This document shows, piece by piece, positions 1 to 9,851 of a DNA stretch of 64,000 nucleotides. The notes beneath the pieces were generated by a model that was not told the DNA's origin, made no database searches, and was given only the letters and a program-made list of their open reading frames with translations. Made by a program: the position numbers and the translations under genes. The stretch's first letter is position 1. Each line of letters opens with the position of its first letter. The stretch is taken from contig NZ_CP009832.1 of the NCBI RefSeq assembly GCF_000959525.1, positions 372,001 to 436,000 on the forward strand, written 5' to 3'. Origin of the DNA: Burkholderia multivorans ATCC BAA-247. Its GTDB lineage: Bacteria; Pseudomonadota; Gammaproteobacteria; Burkholderiales; Burkholderiaceae.

Positions 1-540
1 GATTTCGTGCTCGAACATCGGCGCCGGCCGGCCTTGCGCGACGCGCAGGTCGGTCGCCTTCAGCGCATAGACGGTGATCACGTAGCGATGCGGCCTGCCG
101 GGCGGCGGGCACGGGCCGCCGTAGCCGTCGGTGCCGAAGTCGTTGCGCGCCTCGCTCGCCCCGATGCGCCGCAGGAACCCGGACGCGCTCGCGTCGGCCG
201 GCAGGCTCGTGACGGTACGCGGAATGCCGGTCACGGCCCAGTGCCACCAGCCGCGGCCCGGCGCGTCTGGGTCGAACATCGTGACGGCGTAGCCTCGCGT
301 GCCGGGCGGCGGATTGCGCCAGCTCAGCTGCGGCGAACGGTTCTCGCCCTTGCAGTCGCCGCGATCGAACAGGTTCGCGGTGCCGACGCGGCCGCCCGGC
401 GTCAGATCGTCGCTCGATACGGTGAACGGCGCTTGCGCATGCGCGAACGCGCAGGCCAGCATCGCGCAGGCGGCGGTGACGACGAACGCACGCGGACGAC
501 CCGATGGCGCAGGCGGAGCGATCCGGCGATCGACACGCAT
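1..540 (-). CDS. YbhB/YbcL-type PEBP family protein, secreted (3' end cut by window)
   Basis: The 180 visible codons start at the ATG at 540; a GGGAGAAG ribosome site lies 6 bases upstream. The C-terminus runs off the left edge. Residues 16-36 form a hydrophobic, alanine-rich signal peptide with a likely cut after AHA. The rest has the phosphatidylethanolamine-binding fold signatures: DPDAPG at 90-95, WWHW at 98-101, GYGGPCPPPG at 139-148 and the HRYVITVYAL strand at 151-160. Bacterial members (YbhB, YbcL) have no firmly known substrate; they are called Raf-kinase-inhibitor-like only by homology. A periplasmic location is inferred from the leader. It reads toward the window edge, away from pyrE. 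Family assignment is secure, function is not. Confidence 0.88.
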   Translation of the reverse strand, partial: MRVDRRIAPPAPSGRPRAFVVTAACAMLACAFAHAQAPFTVSSDDLTPGGRVGTANLFDRGDCKGENRSPQLSWRNPPPGTRGYAVTMFDPDAPGRGWWHWAVTGIPRTVTSLPADASASGFLRRIGASEARNDFGTDGYGGPCPPPGRPHRYVITVYALKATDLRVAQGRPAPMFEHEI

Positions 541-697
541 ATGGCGCTTCTCCCGTCACGTGGCGCGGGCCGAGCGGCCCGGCATTGTTGGTGTGTGCGT
601 GGCCGGCGCAAGGGCAGGCGGCGACGTATGAAGTCTAGCATTCGGGGTTGGATGCACGAAGCGGATGCCACGCCGTGACGCACGGCACGTACGGACG

Positions 698-727
698 AAA
701 AAAAACCGCTCGCGATCGCGAGCGGTT
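698..727 (-). terminator. Intrinsic terminator of pyrE
   Basis: A perfect palindromic stem at 704-727 (AACCGCTCGCGA and its complement) is followed, on the minus strand, by a run of eight U. It lies about 40 bases past the pyrE stop codon and separates pyrE from the PEBP gene. Confidence 0.85.
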
Positions 728-765
728 CGTGCGTGCGGCGTACCGGCATCGACGCCGGCGCAGCA

Positions 766-1452
766 TTACTCCTGGGCGCCCGTCGCGCCGCCGTGCGCGG
801 CTGACCACTCGGCCGGCGCGTGCAGGAATTTCTCGACTTCGTCGAGCGTCTTCGTCTCGAAGTAGCCCGATGCCTTCGCGACGCGCAGCACGTCCCACCA
901 GGTCGCGAGCGCGTGCAGGTCGACGTCGATGTCCTTCAGGACCGACACGCTTTCCTTGAAGATGTTGTAGTGAAACAGCACGAAGCAGTGATTGACCTTC
1001 GCGCCGGCCGTGCGCAGCGCGTTCACGAAATTGATCTTGCTGCGGCTGTCGGTCGTCAGATCCTCGACGAGCAGCACGCGCGAGCCTTCTTCCAGATGAC
1101 CCTCGATCTGCGCGTTGCGGCCGAAACCCTTCGGCTTTTTGCGCACGTACTGCATCGGCAGCATCATCCGGTCGGCGATCCACGCCGCGAACGGGATGCC
1201 GGCCGTCTCGCCGCCCGCCACCGAGTCGATCTGCTCGAAGCCGACGTCGCGCATGATCGTCGTTTCCGCCATTTCCATCAGCGCACGACGCACGCGCGGA
1301 TACGAGATCAGCTTGCGGCAGTCGATATAGACGGGGCTCGCCCAGCCCGACGTGAAGATGAACGGTTTTTCGGCGTTGAAGTGCACCGCCTGCACTTCGA
1401 GCAGGATTTTGGCGGTCGTATCCGAGATCGACTGACGATCGTAGCCTGTCAT
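766..1452 (-). CDS. pyrE: Orotate phosphoribosyltransferase
   Basis: 228 residues. The enzyme joins orotate to PRPP to give orotidine 5'-phosphate, the fifth step of pyrimidine synthesis, in the cytoplasm. The PRPP-binding loop [13 protein letters not shown] lies at 126-138, and the [14 protein letters not shown] segment near 33-46 matches the N-terminal substrate region of the family. The start at 1452 is preferred because AAGGA sits 6 bases upstream; an in-frame ATG at 1458 would directly abut that site. The gene is monocistronic: it has its own terminator downstream and is divergent from maeB. On the minus strand TAAAAT at 1573-1578 is a possible -10, but no good -35 was seen. Confidence 0.93.
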   Translation of the reverse strand: MTGYDRQSISDTTAKILLEVQAVHFNAEKPFIFTSGWASPVYIDCRKLISYPRVRRALMEMAETTIMRDVGFEQIDSVAGGETAGIPFAAWIADRMMLPMQYVRKKPKGFGRNAQIEGHLEEGSRVLLVEDLTTDSRSKINFVNALRTAGAKVNHCFVLFHYNIFKESVSVLKDIDVDLHALATWWDVLRVAKASGYFETKTLDEVEKFLHAPAEWSAAHGGATGAQE

Positions 1453-1909
1453 GGGCATTCCTTGGGTGATGAGCGAGGAGCGGGCGCGGGCCCGGTGGCG
1501 CAGCAAGGGGAACCCGGCCGGGAGCCGGGCGCGACCGGGAGGCCGATCGCACCGCTGCGCGCGTAGCCCGCAATTTTACCCGATTCAGGGCGGTTTTCGG
1601 CGGAATTCGCGCAGGTTCGCCCGACTGCTCGCCACCGGTGAAACAAGCGGGCCGCCCGCGCCGGCGGCTGATGGCGGGCATGCCGTGGCGCAGCAACGCG
1701 CGTCATTCTCCGGGGTGTACACTAGGCGACCCTTAGAAATCGTTCCGTACTTTGCATCTGCTTCTTGCCACCCGCCAAGGTTCGAGGGCGTGCCGATCCG
1801 GCGCGCCGCGGCCGTCTCGCAGTCGACCATCCCCTCGATTCACGCAGACGCGGCTCAAGGTGCTGTGTACCGGACCGTCAACATTTCGCATGTCTCTCGC
1901 AGGTCAATC
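1453..1909. other. Divergent intergenic region, pyrE/maeB
   Basis: This 457-base stretch holds no convincing gene. It must carry promoters for both divergent genes. A TAAAAT on the minus strand at 1573-1578 could serve pyrE. I found no well-spaced hexamer pair for maeB, and no strong inverted repeat or riboswitch-like fold. Confidence 0.5.
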
Positions 1910-4180
1910 ATGGACGAACAACTGAAGCAGGCCGCTCTCGCCTATCACCAGAACCCGAAACCCGGCAAGATTTCGGTCACGCCGACCAAGCCGCTGTCGA
2001 ATCAGCTCGACCTCTCGCTCGCGTATTCGCCGGGCGTCGCGGCCGCGTGCGAGGCGATCCACGCCGATCCGCTCGACGCGCAGAAATACACGTCGCGCGG
2101 CAACCTCGTCGGCGTCGTGACGAACGGCACGGCCGTGCTCGGGCTCGGCAACATCGGCCCGCTGGCCGCGAAGCCGGTGATGGAAGGCAAGGGCTGCCTG
2201 TTCAAGAAGTTCGCCGGCATCGACGTATTCGACATCGAACTCTCGGAATCCGACCCCGACAAGCTCGTCGAAGCGATCGCGATGCTCGAGCCGACGCTCG
2301 GCGGCATCAACCTCGAGGACATCAAGGCGCCGGAATGCTTCTACATCGAGCAGAAGCTGCGCGAGCGCATGAAGATTCCCGTCTTCCACGACGACCAGCA
2401 CGGCACCGCGATCATCGCATCGGCCGCGATCCTGAACGGCCTGAAAGTCGTCGGCAAGAACCTCGCGGACGTGAAGCTCGTGTGCTCGGGCGCCGGCGCC
2501 GCGGCGATCGCGTGTCTGGACCTGCTCGTGAACCTCGGGCTCACGAAGTCGAACATCCTCGTGACCGACTCGAAGGGCGTGATCTACGAAGGGCGCGGCA
2601 ATCTCGATCCGTCGAAGCAGCGCTACGCGGCGACGACCGACGCGCGCACGCTCGCCGACGCGATCGTCGGCGCGGACGTGTTCCTCGGCTGCTCGAGCGC
2701 AGGCGTGCTGAAGCAGGACATGGTCAAGGCGATGGCCGACAAGCCGCTGATCCTCGCGCTCGCGAACCCGGAGCCCGAAATCCGCCCGGAAGACGCGAAG
2801 GCCGTGCGCCCGGACGCGATCGTCGCGACCGGCCGTTCGGACTACCCGAACCAGGTCAACAACGTGCTGTGCTTCCCGTTCATCTTCCGCGGCGCGCTCG
2901 ACGTCGGCGCGACGACGATCACGGAAGAGATGAAGCTCGCCTGCGTGCGCGCGATTGCGGAGCTGGCGCAGGAAACCGACCAGAGCGAGGAAGTCGCGAA
3001 GGCGTATGAAGGCCATTCGCTCGAATTCGGGCCGGAATACCTGATTCCGAAGCCGTTCGATCCGCGCCTGATCATCAAGATCGCGCCGGCCGTCGCGCAG
3101 GCCGCGATGGATTCGGGCGTCGCGACGCGTCCTATTCAGGACATGGACGCGTACCGCGAACAACTGGGCGCAACGGTGTACCGCACGGGCATGGTGATGC
3201 GCCCGGTGTTCGCGACCGCGAAGAAGGCCGCGGCACGCATCGTGTTTGCCGAGGGCGAGGACGAGCGCGTGCTGCGCGCCGCGCAGTTCGTGCTGCTCGA
3301 GAAGATCGCGAAGCCGATCATCATCGGCCGTCCGTCGGTCGTCGAGATGCGCCTCGCGAAGATCGGCTCGAAGCTGAAGGCGGGCGTCGATTTCGAGATC
3401 GTCAATCCGGAAGACGACACGCGCTACCACCGCTACTGGCAGGCGTATCACGAGATCGGCGCGCGCGACGGCGTGACGCCGGAAGTCGCGAAGGCCGCGC
3501 TGCGCAAGTTCAACACGCTGATCGGCGCGATGCTGGTGCACCTGGGCGATGCGGACGGGATGATCTGCGGGATGATCGACACGTACCACAGCCACCTGAA
3601 GTTCATCGAGCAGGTGCTGGGCCGCGCGAAGGGCGCCGAGCACTTTGCGGCGATGAACCTGCTGATGCTGCCGGGCCGCAACCTGTTCGTCTGCGACACG
3701 TACGTGAACGAACTGCCGAGCGCCGAACAGCTCGCCGACATGACGATCCAGGCCGCGGCCGAGATCGAGCGCTTCGGGATCGTGCCGAAGGCCGCGCTGC
3801 TGTCGAACTCGAACTTCGGCAGCGCGCCGTCGGCGTCGTCGCGCCGCATGGCCGAGGCCCGCAAGCTGATCGTCGAACGTGCGCCGAACCTCGAGGTCGA
3901 CGGTGAAATGCACGGCGACGCCGCGCTGTCCGAAGCGGTCCGCAAGGCCGCGTTCCCGGGCACGACGCTGTCGGGCGAAGCGAACCTGCTGATCATGCCG
4001 AACGTCGAAGCGGCGAACATCGCGTACAACCTGCTGAAGATGGTCGGCGGCGAAGGCGTGACGGTCGGCCCGTTCCTGCTCGGCGCGGCGAAGCCGGTCC
4101 ATATCCTGACGCCGGCCGCGACCGTGCGCCGGATCATCAACATGACGGCCGTTGCCGCCGCGAACGTGAACACGAAGTAA
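1910..4180 (+). CDS. maeB: NADP-dependent malic enzyme with C-terminal phosphotransacetylase-like domain
   Basis: 756 residues, typical of the MaeB hybrid type. It decarboxylates malate to pyruvate with reduction of NADP, supplying pyruvate and NADPH. The N-terminal malic domain shows [10 protein letters not shown] with the catalytic Tyr39, [11 protein letters not shown] with Lys94, and the metal-site motif [10 protein letters not shown] nucleotide-binding domain follows. From about residue 430 the protein resembles phosphate acetyltransferase; in MaeB enzymes that domain is regulatory (acetyl-CoA response) rather than catalytic. The ATG at 1910 begins the conserved N-terminus; upstream in-frame codons do not look coding. 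It is followed by a bidirectional terminator. Confidence 0.94.
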   Translation: MDEQLKQAALAYHQNPKPGKISVTPTKPLSNQLDLSLAYSPGVAAACEAIHADPLDAQKYTSRGNLVGVVTNGTAVLGLGNIGPLAAKPVMEGKGCLFKKFAGIDVFDIELSESDPDKLVEAIAMLEPTLGGINLEDIKAPECFYIEQKLRERMKIPVFHDDQHGTAIIASAAILNGLKVVGKNLADVKLVCSGAGAAAIACLDLLVNLGLTKSNILVTDSKGVIYEGRGNLDPSKQRYAATTDARTLADAIVGADVFLGCSSAGVLKQDMVKAMADKPLILALANPEPEIRPEDAKAVRPDAIVATGRSDYPNQVNNVLCFPFIFRGALDVGATTITEEMKLACVRAIAELAQETDQSEEVAKAYEGHSLEFGPEYLIPKPFDPRLIIKIAPAVAQAAMDSGVATRPIQDMDAYREQLGATVYRTGMVMRPVFATAKKAAARIVFAEGEDERVLRAAQFVLLEKIAKPIIIGRPSVVEMRLAKIGSKLKAGVDFEIVNPEDDTRYHRYWQAYHEIGARDGVTPEVAKAALRKFNTLIGAMLVHLGDADGMICGMIDTYHSHLKFIEQVLGRAKGAEHFAAMNLLMLPGRNLFVCDTYVNELPSAEQLADMTIQAAAEIERFGIVPKAALLSNSNFGSAPSASSRRMAEARKLIVERAPNLEVDGEMHGDAALSEAVRKAAFPGTTLSGEANLLIMPNVEAANIAYNLLKMVGGEGVTVGPFLLGAAKPVHILTPAATVRRIINMTAVAAANVNTK

Positions 4181-4220
4181 GCGTGCGCGTCTGCCGCGCC
4201 CGCTGCGCGGCGCAAAGAAA

Positions 4221-4255
4221 AAGCCACGGAACCTGGCGTTCCGTGGCTTTTTTAT
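4221..4255. terminator. Bidirectional terminator, maeB / oxidoreductase
   Basis: A 12-bp perfect stem (4221-4232 with 4238-4249) is flanked by an A run on the left and TTTTTTA on the right, so it can end both maeB and the convergent oxidoreductase gene. Confidence 0.88.
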
Positions 4256-4321
4256 CGCGATCGGCCGGTACGGCGAGCGCGGCGGACGTCCGGCGCGCGA
4301 ACGCCCGCCGCGCGTCGGCGG

Positions 4322-7300
4322 CTACGCGACCTGCTGACGCGACTGGCCGCCCGTCGGCGAACGCCACTGCGCGAGCAGCGTGTTCCACTTCTGGCGGACG
4401 GCGCGCAGGTTGTTGTCCTTCACGTGACCGTAGCCGCGGATGCCGTCCGGCAGCGACGCGAGCTCGACCGCGAGCGGCCGGTTGCCCGCAGTCAGCTTCG
4501 CGAGCACCTCGTCGATCAGCGCTTCGTACTCGCCGATCAGCGCGCGCTCGGTGCGGCGTTCTTCGGCGCGGCCGAACGGGTCGAACGCCGTGCCGCGCAG
4601 GAACTTCGCCTTCGCGAGCAGCCGGAACGCGGACATCATCCACGGGCCGTACGCCTTCTTCACGAGATGGCCGTGCGCGTCCTTCTTCGCGAACAGCGGC
4701 GGCGCGAGATGGAATTTCAGCTTCCAGTCGCCTTCGAACTGCGCGGACAGCCGTGCGAGGAACGCCGGGTCGGACTGCAGCCGCGCGACCTCGTATTCGT
4801 CCTTGTACGCCATCAGCTTGAACAGGTTGCGCGCGACCGCTTCGGTCAGCGGCTCCTGCATCGCGTCGCCGTCGGCGAGCGCACGCTCGGCTGCGCGGAC
4901 CTTGTCGACGAACGCCGCATAGCGTGCCGCGTAGCCGGCGTTCTGATACGCGGTCAGGAACTCGACGCGCTTCGCGATCAGCGCATCGACGGCCTTCTTC
5001 GTGTGCAGCGCGATCACCGTCGCGCCCTGGGCGGCGCGCGGTTCGCCGGCCGCGGCCTGCTGCACGCTAGCGAGATCGTGCGCGGCGCGCCGGCCCCACT
5101 CGAATGCCGCGCGGTTCTTGTCGACCGACACGCCGTTCAACTCGATCGCGCGCTGCAGCGACGCGAGCGTCAGCGGCAGCCAGCCCTTCTGCCATGCGTA
5201 GCCGAGCACGAACGGGTTCGTGTAGATCGCGTCGCCAAGCAGCGCGACCGCGAAGCGGTTCGCATCGACGAAGTCGACCATGTCGCCGGCCGCGGTGCGG
5301 ATGTCGTGCTCGGCGGACACGCCCGGGAACGCCCAGTTCGGGTTCTTGATGAACTCGGCGGTCGGCGTTTGCGCGCTGTTGACGACCACGCGCGTCGCGC
5401 CGTGCCGCATCCGCGACGTGCATTCGTCGCCGGCCGTCACGATCGCGTCGCAGCCGATTACGAGATCGGCTTCGCCCATTGCGATGCGCGTCGCGTGGAT
5501 GTCGGTCGGCGTGTGCGAGATCTGCACGTGGCTCATTACCGCGCCGCCTTTCTGCGCGAGACCCGTCACGTCGAGCACGGTCACGCCCTTGTTTTCGAGG
5601 TGCGCGGCCATCCCGAGCAGCGCGCCGATCGTGACGACGCCCGTGCCGCCGACGCCGGTGACGAGGACGCCGTACGCGCGATCGATCGCCGGCAGCGCCG
5701 GCTCGGGTATCGGCGGCAGCGCGCTGCCGTCGACGGCGACGGCCTTCGGCTTCTTCAGCTGGCCGCCTTCGACCGTGACGAAGCTCGGGCAGAAGCCCTT
5801 CACGCACGAGAAGTCCTTGTTGCAGCTCGACTGGTTGATCTGGCGCTTCGTGCCGAATTCGGTTTCGAGCGGCTCGACCGACAGGCAGTTCGACTGCACC
5901 GAGCAGTCGCCGCAGCCTTCGCACACCGCGTCGTTGATCACGACGCGCTTGGCCGGATCCGGATACGCGCCGCGCTTGCGGCGGCGGCGCTTTTCGGTCG
6001 CGCAGGTCTGGTCGTAGATCAGGATCGTCGTGCCTTCGATCTCGCGCAGCTCGCGCTGCACGTCGTCGAGCTGGTCGCGGTGATGGATCGTCACGCCCGG
6101 CGCGAGCAGCGCCTTCTGGCTGTCGTACTTCTCGGGCTCGTCGGTGACGATCACGATCTTCTTCGCGCCTTCGGACGCGAGCTGGTGCGTGATCTGCGGC
6201 ACGGTCAGCACGCCGTCGACCGGCTGGCCGCCCGTCATCGCGACGGCGTCGTTATACAGGATCTTGTACGTGATGTTCGCCTTCGACGAGATCGCCGCGC
6301 GGATCGCGAGCAGGCCCGAGTGGAAATAGGTGCCGTCGCCGAGGTTCGCGAACACGTGCTTTTCGTCGGTGAACGGCGCCTGGCCGATCCACGGCACGCC
6401 TTCGCCGCCCATCTGGCTGAAGGTGCTCGTGTTGCGGTCCATCCAGACGGTCATGTAGTGGCAGCCGATGCCGGCGATCGCGCGCGAGCCTTCCGGCACG
6501 TTGGTCGACGTGTTGTGCGGGCAGCCCGAGCAGAACCACGGCTTGCGCTCGGTCTGCACGTGCGGCTTCGCGAGCGCCATTTCCTTCGCGTTGATCACCG
6601 CGATGCGCGCGGCGATCCGCGCACGCACGTCGGACGGCAGCTCGAACTTCTCGAGGCGCGTCGCGATCGCCTTCGCGATGATCGCGGGCGACAGCTCGTA
6701 GTGCGCGGGCAGCAGCCAGTTGCCCATCGGCACCGACCATTCGCCGCCGGCGCCGTCCTTTTCGTCGAACTTGCCGTACACGCGCGGGCGCTGCGCGTCC
6801 GGCCAGTTGTACAGCTCTTCCTTGATCGCGTACTCGAGGATCTGGCGCTTTTCCTCGACGACCAGAATTTCGTCGAGGCCGCGCGCGAACGCCTGCGCGC
6901 CCTGTGCTTCGAGCGGCCAGACGCAGCCGACCTTGTAGAGCCGGATGCCGATCCGCGCGCAGGTTTCGTCGTCGAGGCCGAGGTCGGTCAGCGCCTGGCG
7001 CACGTCCAGATACGCCTTGCCGCCCGTCATGATGCCGAAGCGCGCGTGCGGCGAATCGATCTCGATGCGGTCGAGCTTGTTCGCGCGCACGTAGGCGAGC
7101 GCCGCGTACCACTTGTAGTCGAGCAGCCGCGCTTCCTGCACGAGCGGCGGGTCCGGCCAGCGGATGTTGAGCCCGCCTTCCGGCATGACGAAGTCGGTCG
7201 GCAGCAGGATTTCGGTGCGGTGCGGGTCGATGTCGACCGACGCCGACGATTCGACGACGTCCGTCACGCATTTCAGCGCGACCCAGAGCCCCGAGTAGCG

Positions 7301-7912
7301 GCTCATCGCCCAGCCGTGCAGCCCGAAGTCCAGATATTCCTGTACGTTCGACGGGAACAGCACCGGCAGCCCGCAGGCCTTGAAGATGTGCTCGGACTGA
7401 TGCGCGAGCGTCGAGGATTTCGCCGCATGGTCGTCGCCGGCGAGCACCAGCACACCGCCGTGCTTCGACGAGCCGGCCGAGTTCGCGTGCTTGAACACGT
7501 CGCCGGTGCGGTCGACGCCCGGGCCCTTGCCGTACCACATGCCGAACACGCCGTCGTACTTCGCGCCGGGATACAGGTTGACCTGCTGCGAGCCCCACAC
7601 GGCGGTCGCGGCGAGATCTTCGTTGAGGCCGGGCTGGAAAACGATCTGATGGGCGGCCAGATGCTGCTTGGCCTTCCAGAGCGACAGGTCGAGGCCGCCG
7701 AGCGGCGAGCCGCGATAGCCGGAGATGAAGCCGGCCGTATTGAGGCCGGCGGCGCGGTCGCGTTCCTGCTGGAGCATCGGCAGGCGCACGAGCGCCTGGA
7801 TGCCGCTCATGTAAGCGCGGCCGCGCTCGAGCGTGTATTTGTCGTCAAGCGTGACGGACTTTAGCGCGGCTTCGAGCGACGCGCGTTGGCCTGCGTCTAG
7901 CGGGGCATTCAT
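4322..7912 (-). CDS. Indolepyruvate ferredoxin oxidoreductase, fused alpha/beta/gamma type
   Basis: 1196 residues. The family oxidatively decarboxylates aryl 2-oxo acids (indolepyruvate, phenylpyruvate, hydroxyphenylpyruvate) to aryl-acetyl-CoA using TPP and iron-sulfur clusters. Visible parts: WFCSGCPHN near residue 459; the TPP-site GDGTYFHSG near 523; a cysteine-rich ferredoxin-like cluster CEGCGDCSVQSNC near 662 with more cysteines just after; and a gamma-domain loop GVGGTGVVTIG near 750. Single-chain versions of about 1150-1200 residues are common in proteobacteria, whereas archaea use separate subunits. The start at 7912 follows a strong GGAGGAG site. Hydroxyphenylpyruvate dioxygenase and the phenylacetate genes nearby fit a role in aromatic amino acid breakdown. 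The exact substrate is not visible. Confidence 0.92.
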   Translation of the reverse strand: MNAPLDAGQRASLEAALKSVTLDDKYTLERGRAYMSGIQALVRLPMLQQERDRAAGLNTAGFISGYRGSPLGGLDLSLWKAKQHLAAHQIVFQPGLNEDLAATAVWGSQQVNLYPGAKYDGVFGMWYGKGPGVDRTGDVFKHANSAGSSKHGGVLVLAGDDHAAKSSTLAHQSEHIFKACGLPVLFPSNVQEYLDFGLHGWAMSRYSGLWVALKCVTDVVESSASVDIDPHRTEILLPTDFVMPEGGLNIRWPDPPLVQEARLLDYKWYAALAYVRANKLDRIEIDSPHARFGIMTGGKAYLDVRQALTDLGLDDETCARIGIRLYKVGCVWPLEAQGAQAFARGLDEILVVEEKRQILEYAIKEELYNWPDAQRPRVYGKFDEKDGAGGEWSVPMGNWLLPAHYELSPAIIAKAIATRLEKFELPSDVRARIAARIAVINAKEMALAKPHVQTERKPWFCSGCPHNTSTNVPEGSRAIAGIGCHYMTVWMDRNTSTFSQMGGEGVPWIGQAPFTDEKHVFANLGDGTYFHSGLLAIRAAISSKANITYKILYNDAVAMTGGQPVDGVLTVPQITHQLASEGAKKIVIVTDEPEKYDSQKALLAPGVTIHHRDQLDDVQRELREIEGTTILIYDQTCATEKRRRRKRGAYPDPAKRVVINDAVCEGCGDCSVQSNCLSVEPLETEFGTKRQINQSSCNKDFSCVKGFCPSFVTVEGGQLKKPKAVAVDGSALPPIPEPALPAIDRAYGVLVTGVGGTGVVTIGALLGMAAHLENKGVTVLDVTGLAQKGGAVMSHVQISHTPTDIHATRIAMGEADLVIGCDAIVTAGDECTSRMRHGATRVVVNSAQTPTAEFIKNPNWAFPGVSAEHDIRTAAGDMVDFVDANRFAVALLGDAIYTNPFVLGYAWQKGWLPLTLASLQRAIELNGVSVDKNRAAFEWGRRAAHDLASVQQAAAGEPRAAQGATVIALHTKKAVDALIAKRVEFLTAYQNAGYAARYAAFVDKVRAAERALADGDAMQEPLTEAVARNLFKLMAYKDEYEVARLQSDPAFLARLSAQFEGDWKLKFHLAPPLFAKKDAHGHLVKKAYGPWMMSAFRLLAKAKFLRGTAFDPFGRAEERRTERALIGEYEALIDEVLAKLTAGNRPLAVELASLPDGIRGYGHVKDNNLRAVRQKWNTLLAQWRSPTGGQSRQQVA

Positions 7913-8231
7913 TAACAGTCTCCTCCACCCAGTTTGGGATCACCAAAACTTCGAGTGCGTCGGCGTCTTGTGAACGCGTCGGCAGTGGCCGGCATATTGG
8001 CCGGTTTTAAGTGATGGTAGCACTGGGATAAACCCGCCGCCCATCCGCGATACTGCCGCACTGCATCAACGGGCGAGGGCCGGCGCACCCGTTACAGCAT
8101 GTAAAAGCATGTAAAGCTGGCCCCATCTTCGCGCAAACGCCGTTAATCTTGTCGGCCTGCCGGAGGTGCCCGGTCGCGTCGACACGCTGTCGAGGCACGG
8201 GGAGGCGCCGGCAGTCTTAAAAGGAGGTGCA
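7913..8231. other. Divergent intergenic region with tandem GCATGTAAA repeat
   Basis: These 319 bases separate the oxidoreductase from the small peptide gene. At 8098-8117 a 10-base unit, GCATGTAAA followed by A or G, occurs twice head to tail. Just before it TTACA-GCA-TGTAA forms a short inverted repeat (8092-8104). It may be a regulator site; it does not match the TGTAAA-N6-TTTACA TyrR box. No gene is seen. Confidence 0.45.
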
Positions 8232-8426
8232 ATGAACACGCGTCATATCCAGAGTTTCCTGATCGTGTCGGCCGCATTTTTCGCGATGACCGGCCCGGTG
8301 CGCGCGCAAGGCGCGAGCGCACTGGCGGCAGCCGGCGCGCAGATGCGTCAGACCGCGTCGGCGCAGAACGCCGATGCGCAGCCGGCCGTCGCGCGCGCCG
8401 CGGCGTCGAAGGCGAGCGTGCGTTGA
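8232..8426 (+). CDS. Small secreted alanine/glutamine-rich peptide, unknown function
   Basis: 64 codons preceded by a near-perfect AAGGAGGTG ribosome site, followed by a stop and a strong terminator 40 bases on. That arrangement argues for a real gene. Residues 1-26 form a classical signal peptide: MNTRH, a hydrophobic core, then PVRAQG with a likely cut after VRA. The mature part, about 38 residues, is rich in Ala, Gln, Ser and Arg, with no cysteine and no recognised domain. It resembles no family I can name. It is monocistronic, divergent from the oxidoreductase and convergent with hppD. Confidence 0.7.
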   Translation: MNTRHIQSFLIVSAAFFAMTGPVRAQGASALAAAGAQMRQTASAQNADAQPAVARAAASKASVR

Positions 8427-8463
8427 TGCGATCGCGCGGCAGCGCGCCGCGCCGAAAACGAAC

Positions 8464-8500
8464 AAAGGGCGGGAATCGTGCGATTCCCGCCCTTTTTGTT
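8464..8500. terminator. Bidirectional terminator, small peptide gene / hppD
   Basis: AAAGGGCGGGAATCG pairs with CGATTCCCGCCCTTT around a two-base apex, followed by a T run on the plus strand; the A residues before it give a U tract for the minus strand. It serves two convergent genes. Confidence 0.88.
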
Positions 8501-8552
8501 TGTGCGGCCGGGCCGGACGGCGGCGTGCGGCCGCGCGCACGGGCCCGTTCCG

Positions 8553-9650
8553 TCAGGCCTTGTCCTGCACGACGCCGCGGCGGATCTGATCGAGCTCGAT
8601 CGATTCGAACAGCGCCTTGAAGTTGCCTTCGCCGAAGCCCTGATTGCCCTTGCGCTGGATGATCTCGAAGAAGATCGGCCCGATCTGGTTTTCGGTGAAG
8701 ATCTGCAGCAGCAGATCGTCGCGTGCGCCGTCGATCAGGATCTTGCGCTTCTTCAGCTCTTCCAGCGATTCGCCGTGGTTCGGCACGCGGCGATCGACCA
8801 GTTCGTAATAGGTGTCGATCGTGTCGAGCAGTTTCACTTCCTTGCTGCGCAGGCCGTCGACGGCCCCATAGATGTCGTTGGTGCCGAGCGCGATATGCTG
8901 AATGCCTTCGCCGTGGTACGCGTCGAGGTATTCCTGGATCTGGCCGGCCGTGTCCGAGCCTTCCTCGTTGATCGGGATGCGGATCTTGCCGCACGGCGAC
9001 GTCATCGCCTTCGACTTCACGCCCGTCACCTTGCCTTCGATGTCGAAGTAGCGCACTTCGCGGAAGTTGAACAGGCGTTCGTAGAACTCTGCCCATTCCT
9101 GCATGCGGCCGCGATGCACGTTGTGCGTCAGGTGGTCGATGTACGTGAGTCCGTGGCCGACCGGGTTCGGCTCCGCGCCGGGGATCGGCTCGAAGTCGAC
9201 GTCGTAGATGCTGATGTCGCCGATCGCGCCCGGCTGCGCGCCGTTCTTGCCGCGCCAGCGGTCGACGAAGTAGATCAGCGAATCGCCGATGCCCTTGATC
9301 GCCGGGATGTTCAGCTCCATCGGGCCGGTCTTGTTGTCGAAGCCCCATGCGCCGAGTTCGAGCGCGCGCTTGTACGCCTTCGCGGCGTCCTGCACGCGAA
9401 ACGCGATCGCGCAGATCGACGGGCCGTGCAGCCGCGCGAAGCGCTGCGCGAACGAGTCGGGCTCGGCGTTGATGATGAAGTTGATGTCGCCCTGGCGGTA
9501 GACCGTCACGTCCTTGTGGCGGTGACGCGCGATCGCGGTGAAGCCCATCCGTTCGAACAGTTGTCCGAGCGCCTTCGGGTCCGGTGCCGTGTATTCGATG
9601 AATTCGAAGCCGTCGGTGCCGACGGGGTTGTCCCAGGTGGGGATCTGCAT
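8553..9650 (-). CDS. hppD: 4-hydroxyphenylpyruvate dioxygenase
   Basis: 365 residues. This iron enzyme converts 4-hydroxyphenylpyruvate to homogentisate in tyrosine breakdown. It has two vicinal-oxygen-chelate halves. The C-terminal half carries the expected iron ligands: His173 (IDHLTHN), His252 (IQHIALGTND) and Glu329 (GPIFFEI). The C-terminal gating helix, NQGFGEGNFKALFESIE, is intact. The ATG at 9650 starts the conserved MQIPTWDNPVGTDGFEFIEY region and follows GGAGACA; longer upstream frames are spurious. It is divergent from an Lrp-type regulator with a 201-bp shared control region, a layout typical of a regulator acting on its neighbour. Confidence 0.96.
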   Translation of the reverse strand: MQIPTWDNPVGTDGFEFIEYTAPDPKALGQLFERMGFTAIARHRHKDVTVYRQGDINFIINAEPDSFAQRFARLHGPSICAIAFRVQDAAKAYKRALELGAWGFDNKTGPMELNIPAIKGIGDSLIYFVDRWRGKNGAQPGAIGDISIYDVDFEPIPGAEPNPVGHGLTYIDHLTHNVHRGRMQEWAEFYERLFNFREVRYFDIEGKVTGVKSKAMTSPCGKIRIPINEEGSDTAGQIQEYLDAYHGEGIQHIALGTNDIYGAVDGLRSKEVKLLDTIDTYYELVDRRVPNHGESLEELKKRKILIDGARDDLLLQIFTENQIGPIFFEIIQRKGNQGFGEGNFKALFESIELDQIRRGVVQDKA

Positions 9651-9780
9651 GCGTGTCTCCTGAGTCGGCCGCGGCGATGCGGAGCGCCGTCGGTCCTGTG
9701 TCGAGGGTGGTGCGCGCCGACGGCGCGCGAAACGATCGAGTACGTGCGACAAAGTGTAGCGGGCCGCGTGGAGCGTAAAC

Positions 9781-9809
9781 TTGCGAACTTGGTCGCGCGA
9801 TCCTACGAT
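9781..9809 (+). promoter_or_regulatory. Probable sigma-70 promoter of the Lrp-type regulator
   Basis: TTGCGA at 9781-9786 and TACGAT at 9804-9809 with a 17-base spacer lie 43 bases before the regulator start. The flanking TTGCG (9781) and CGCAA (9811) form a loose inverted pair that may be part of an autoregulatory site. Confidence 0.55.
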
Positions 9810-9851
9810 GGCGCAATTTCCAGTCTCGAAACGACTTTCGGAGGGCAGAAG

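Noticed and set aside
4424-7864. Plus-strand frame of about 1150 codons opposite the oxidoreductase
   Set aside because: Arg/His/Val-rich shadow; the minus-strand protein has clear cofactor motifs.
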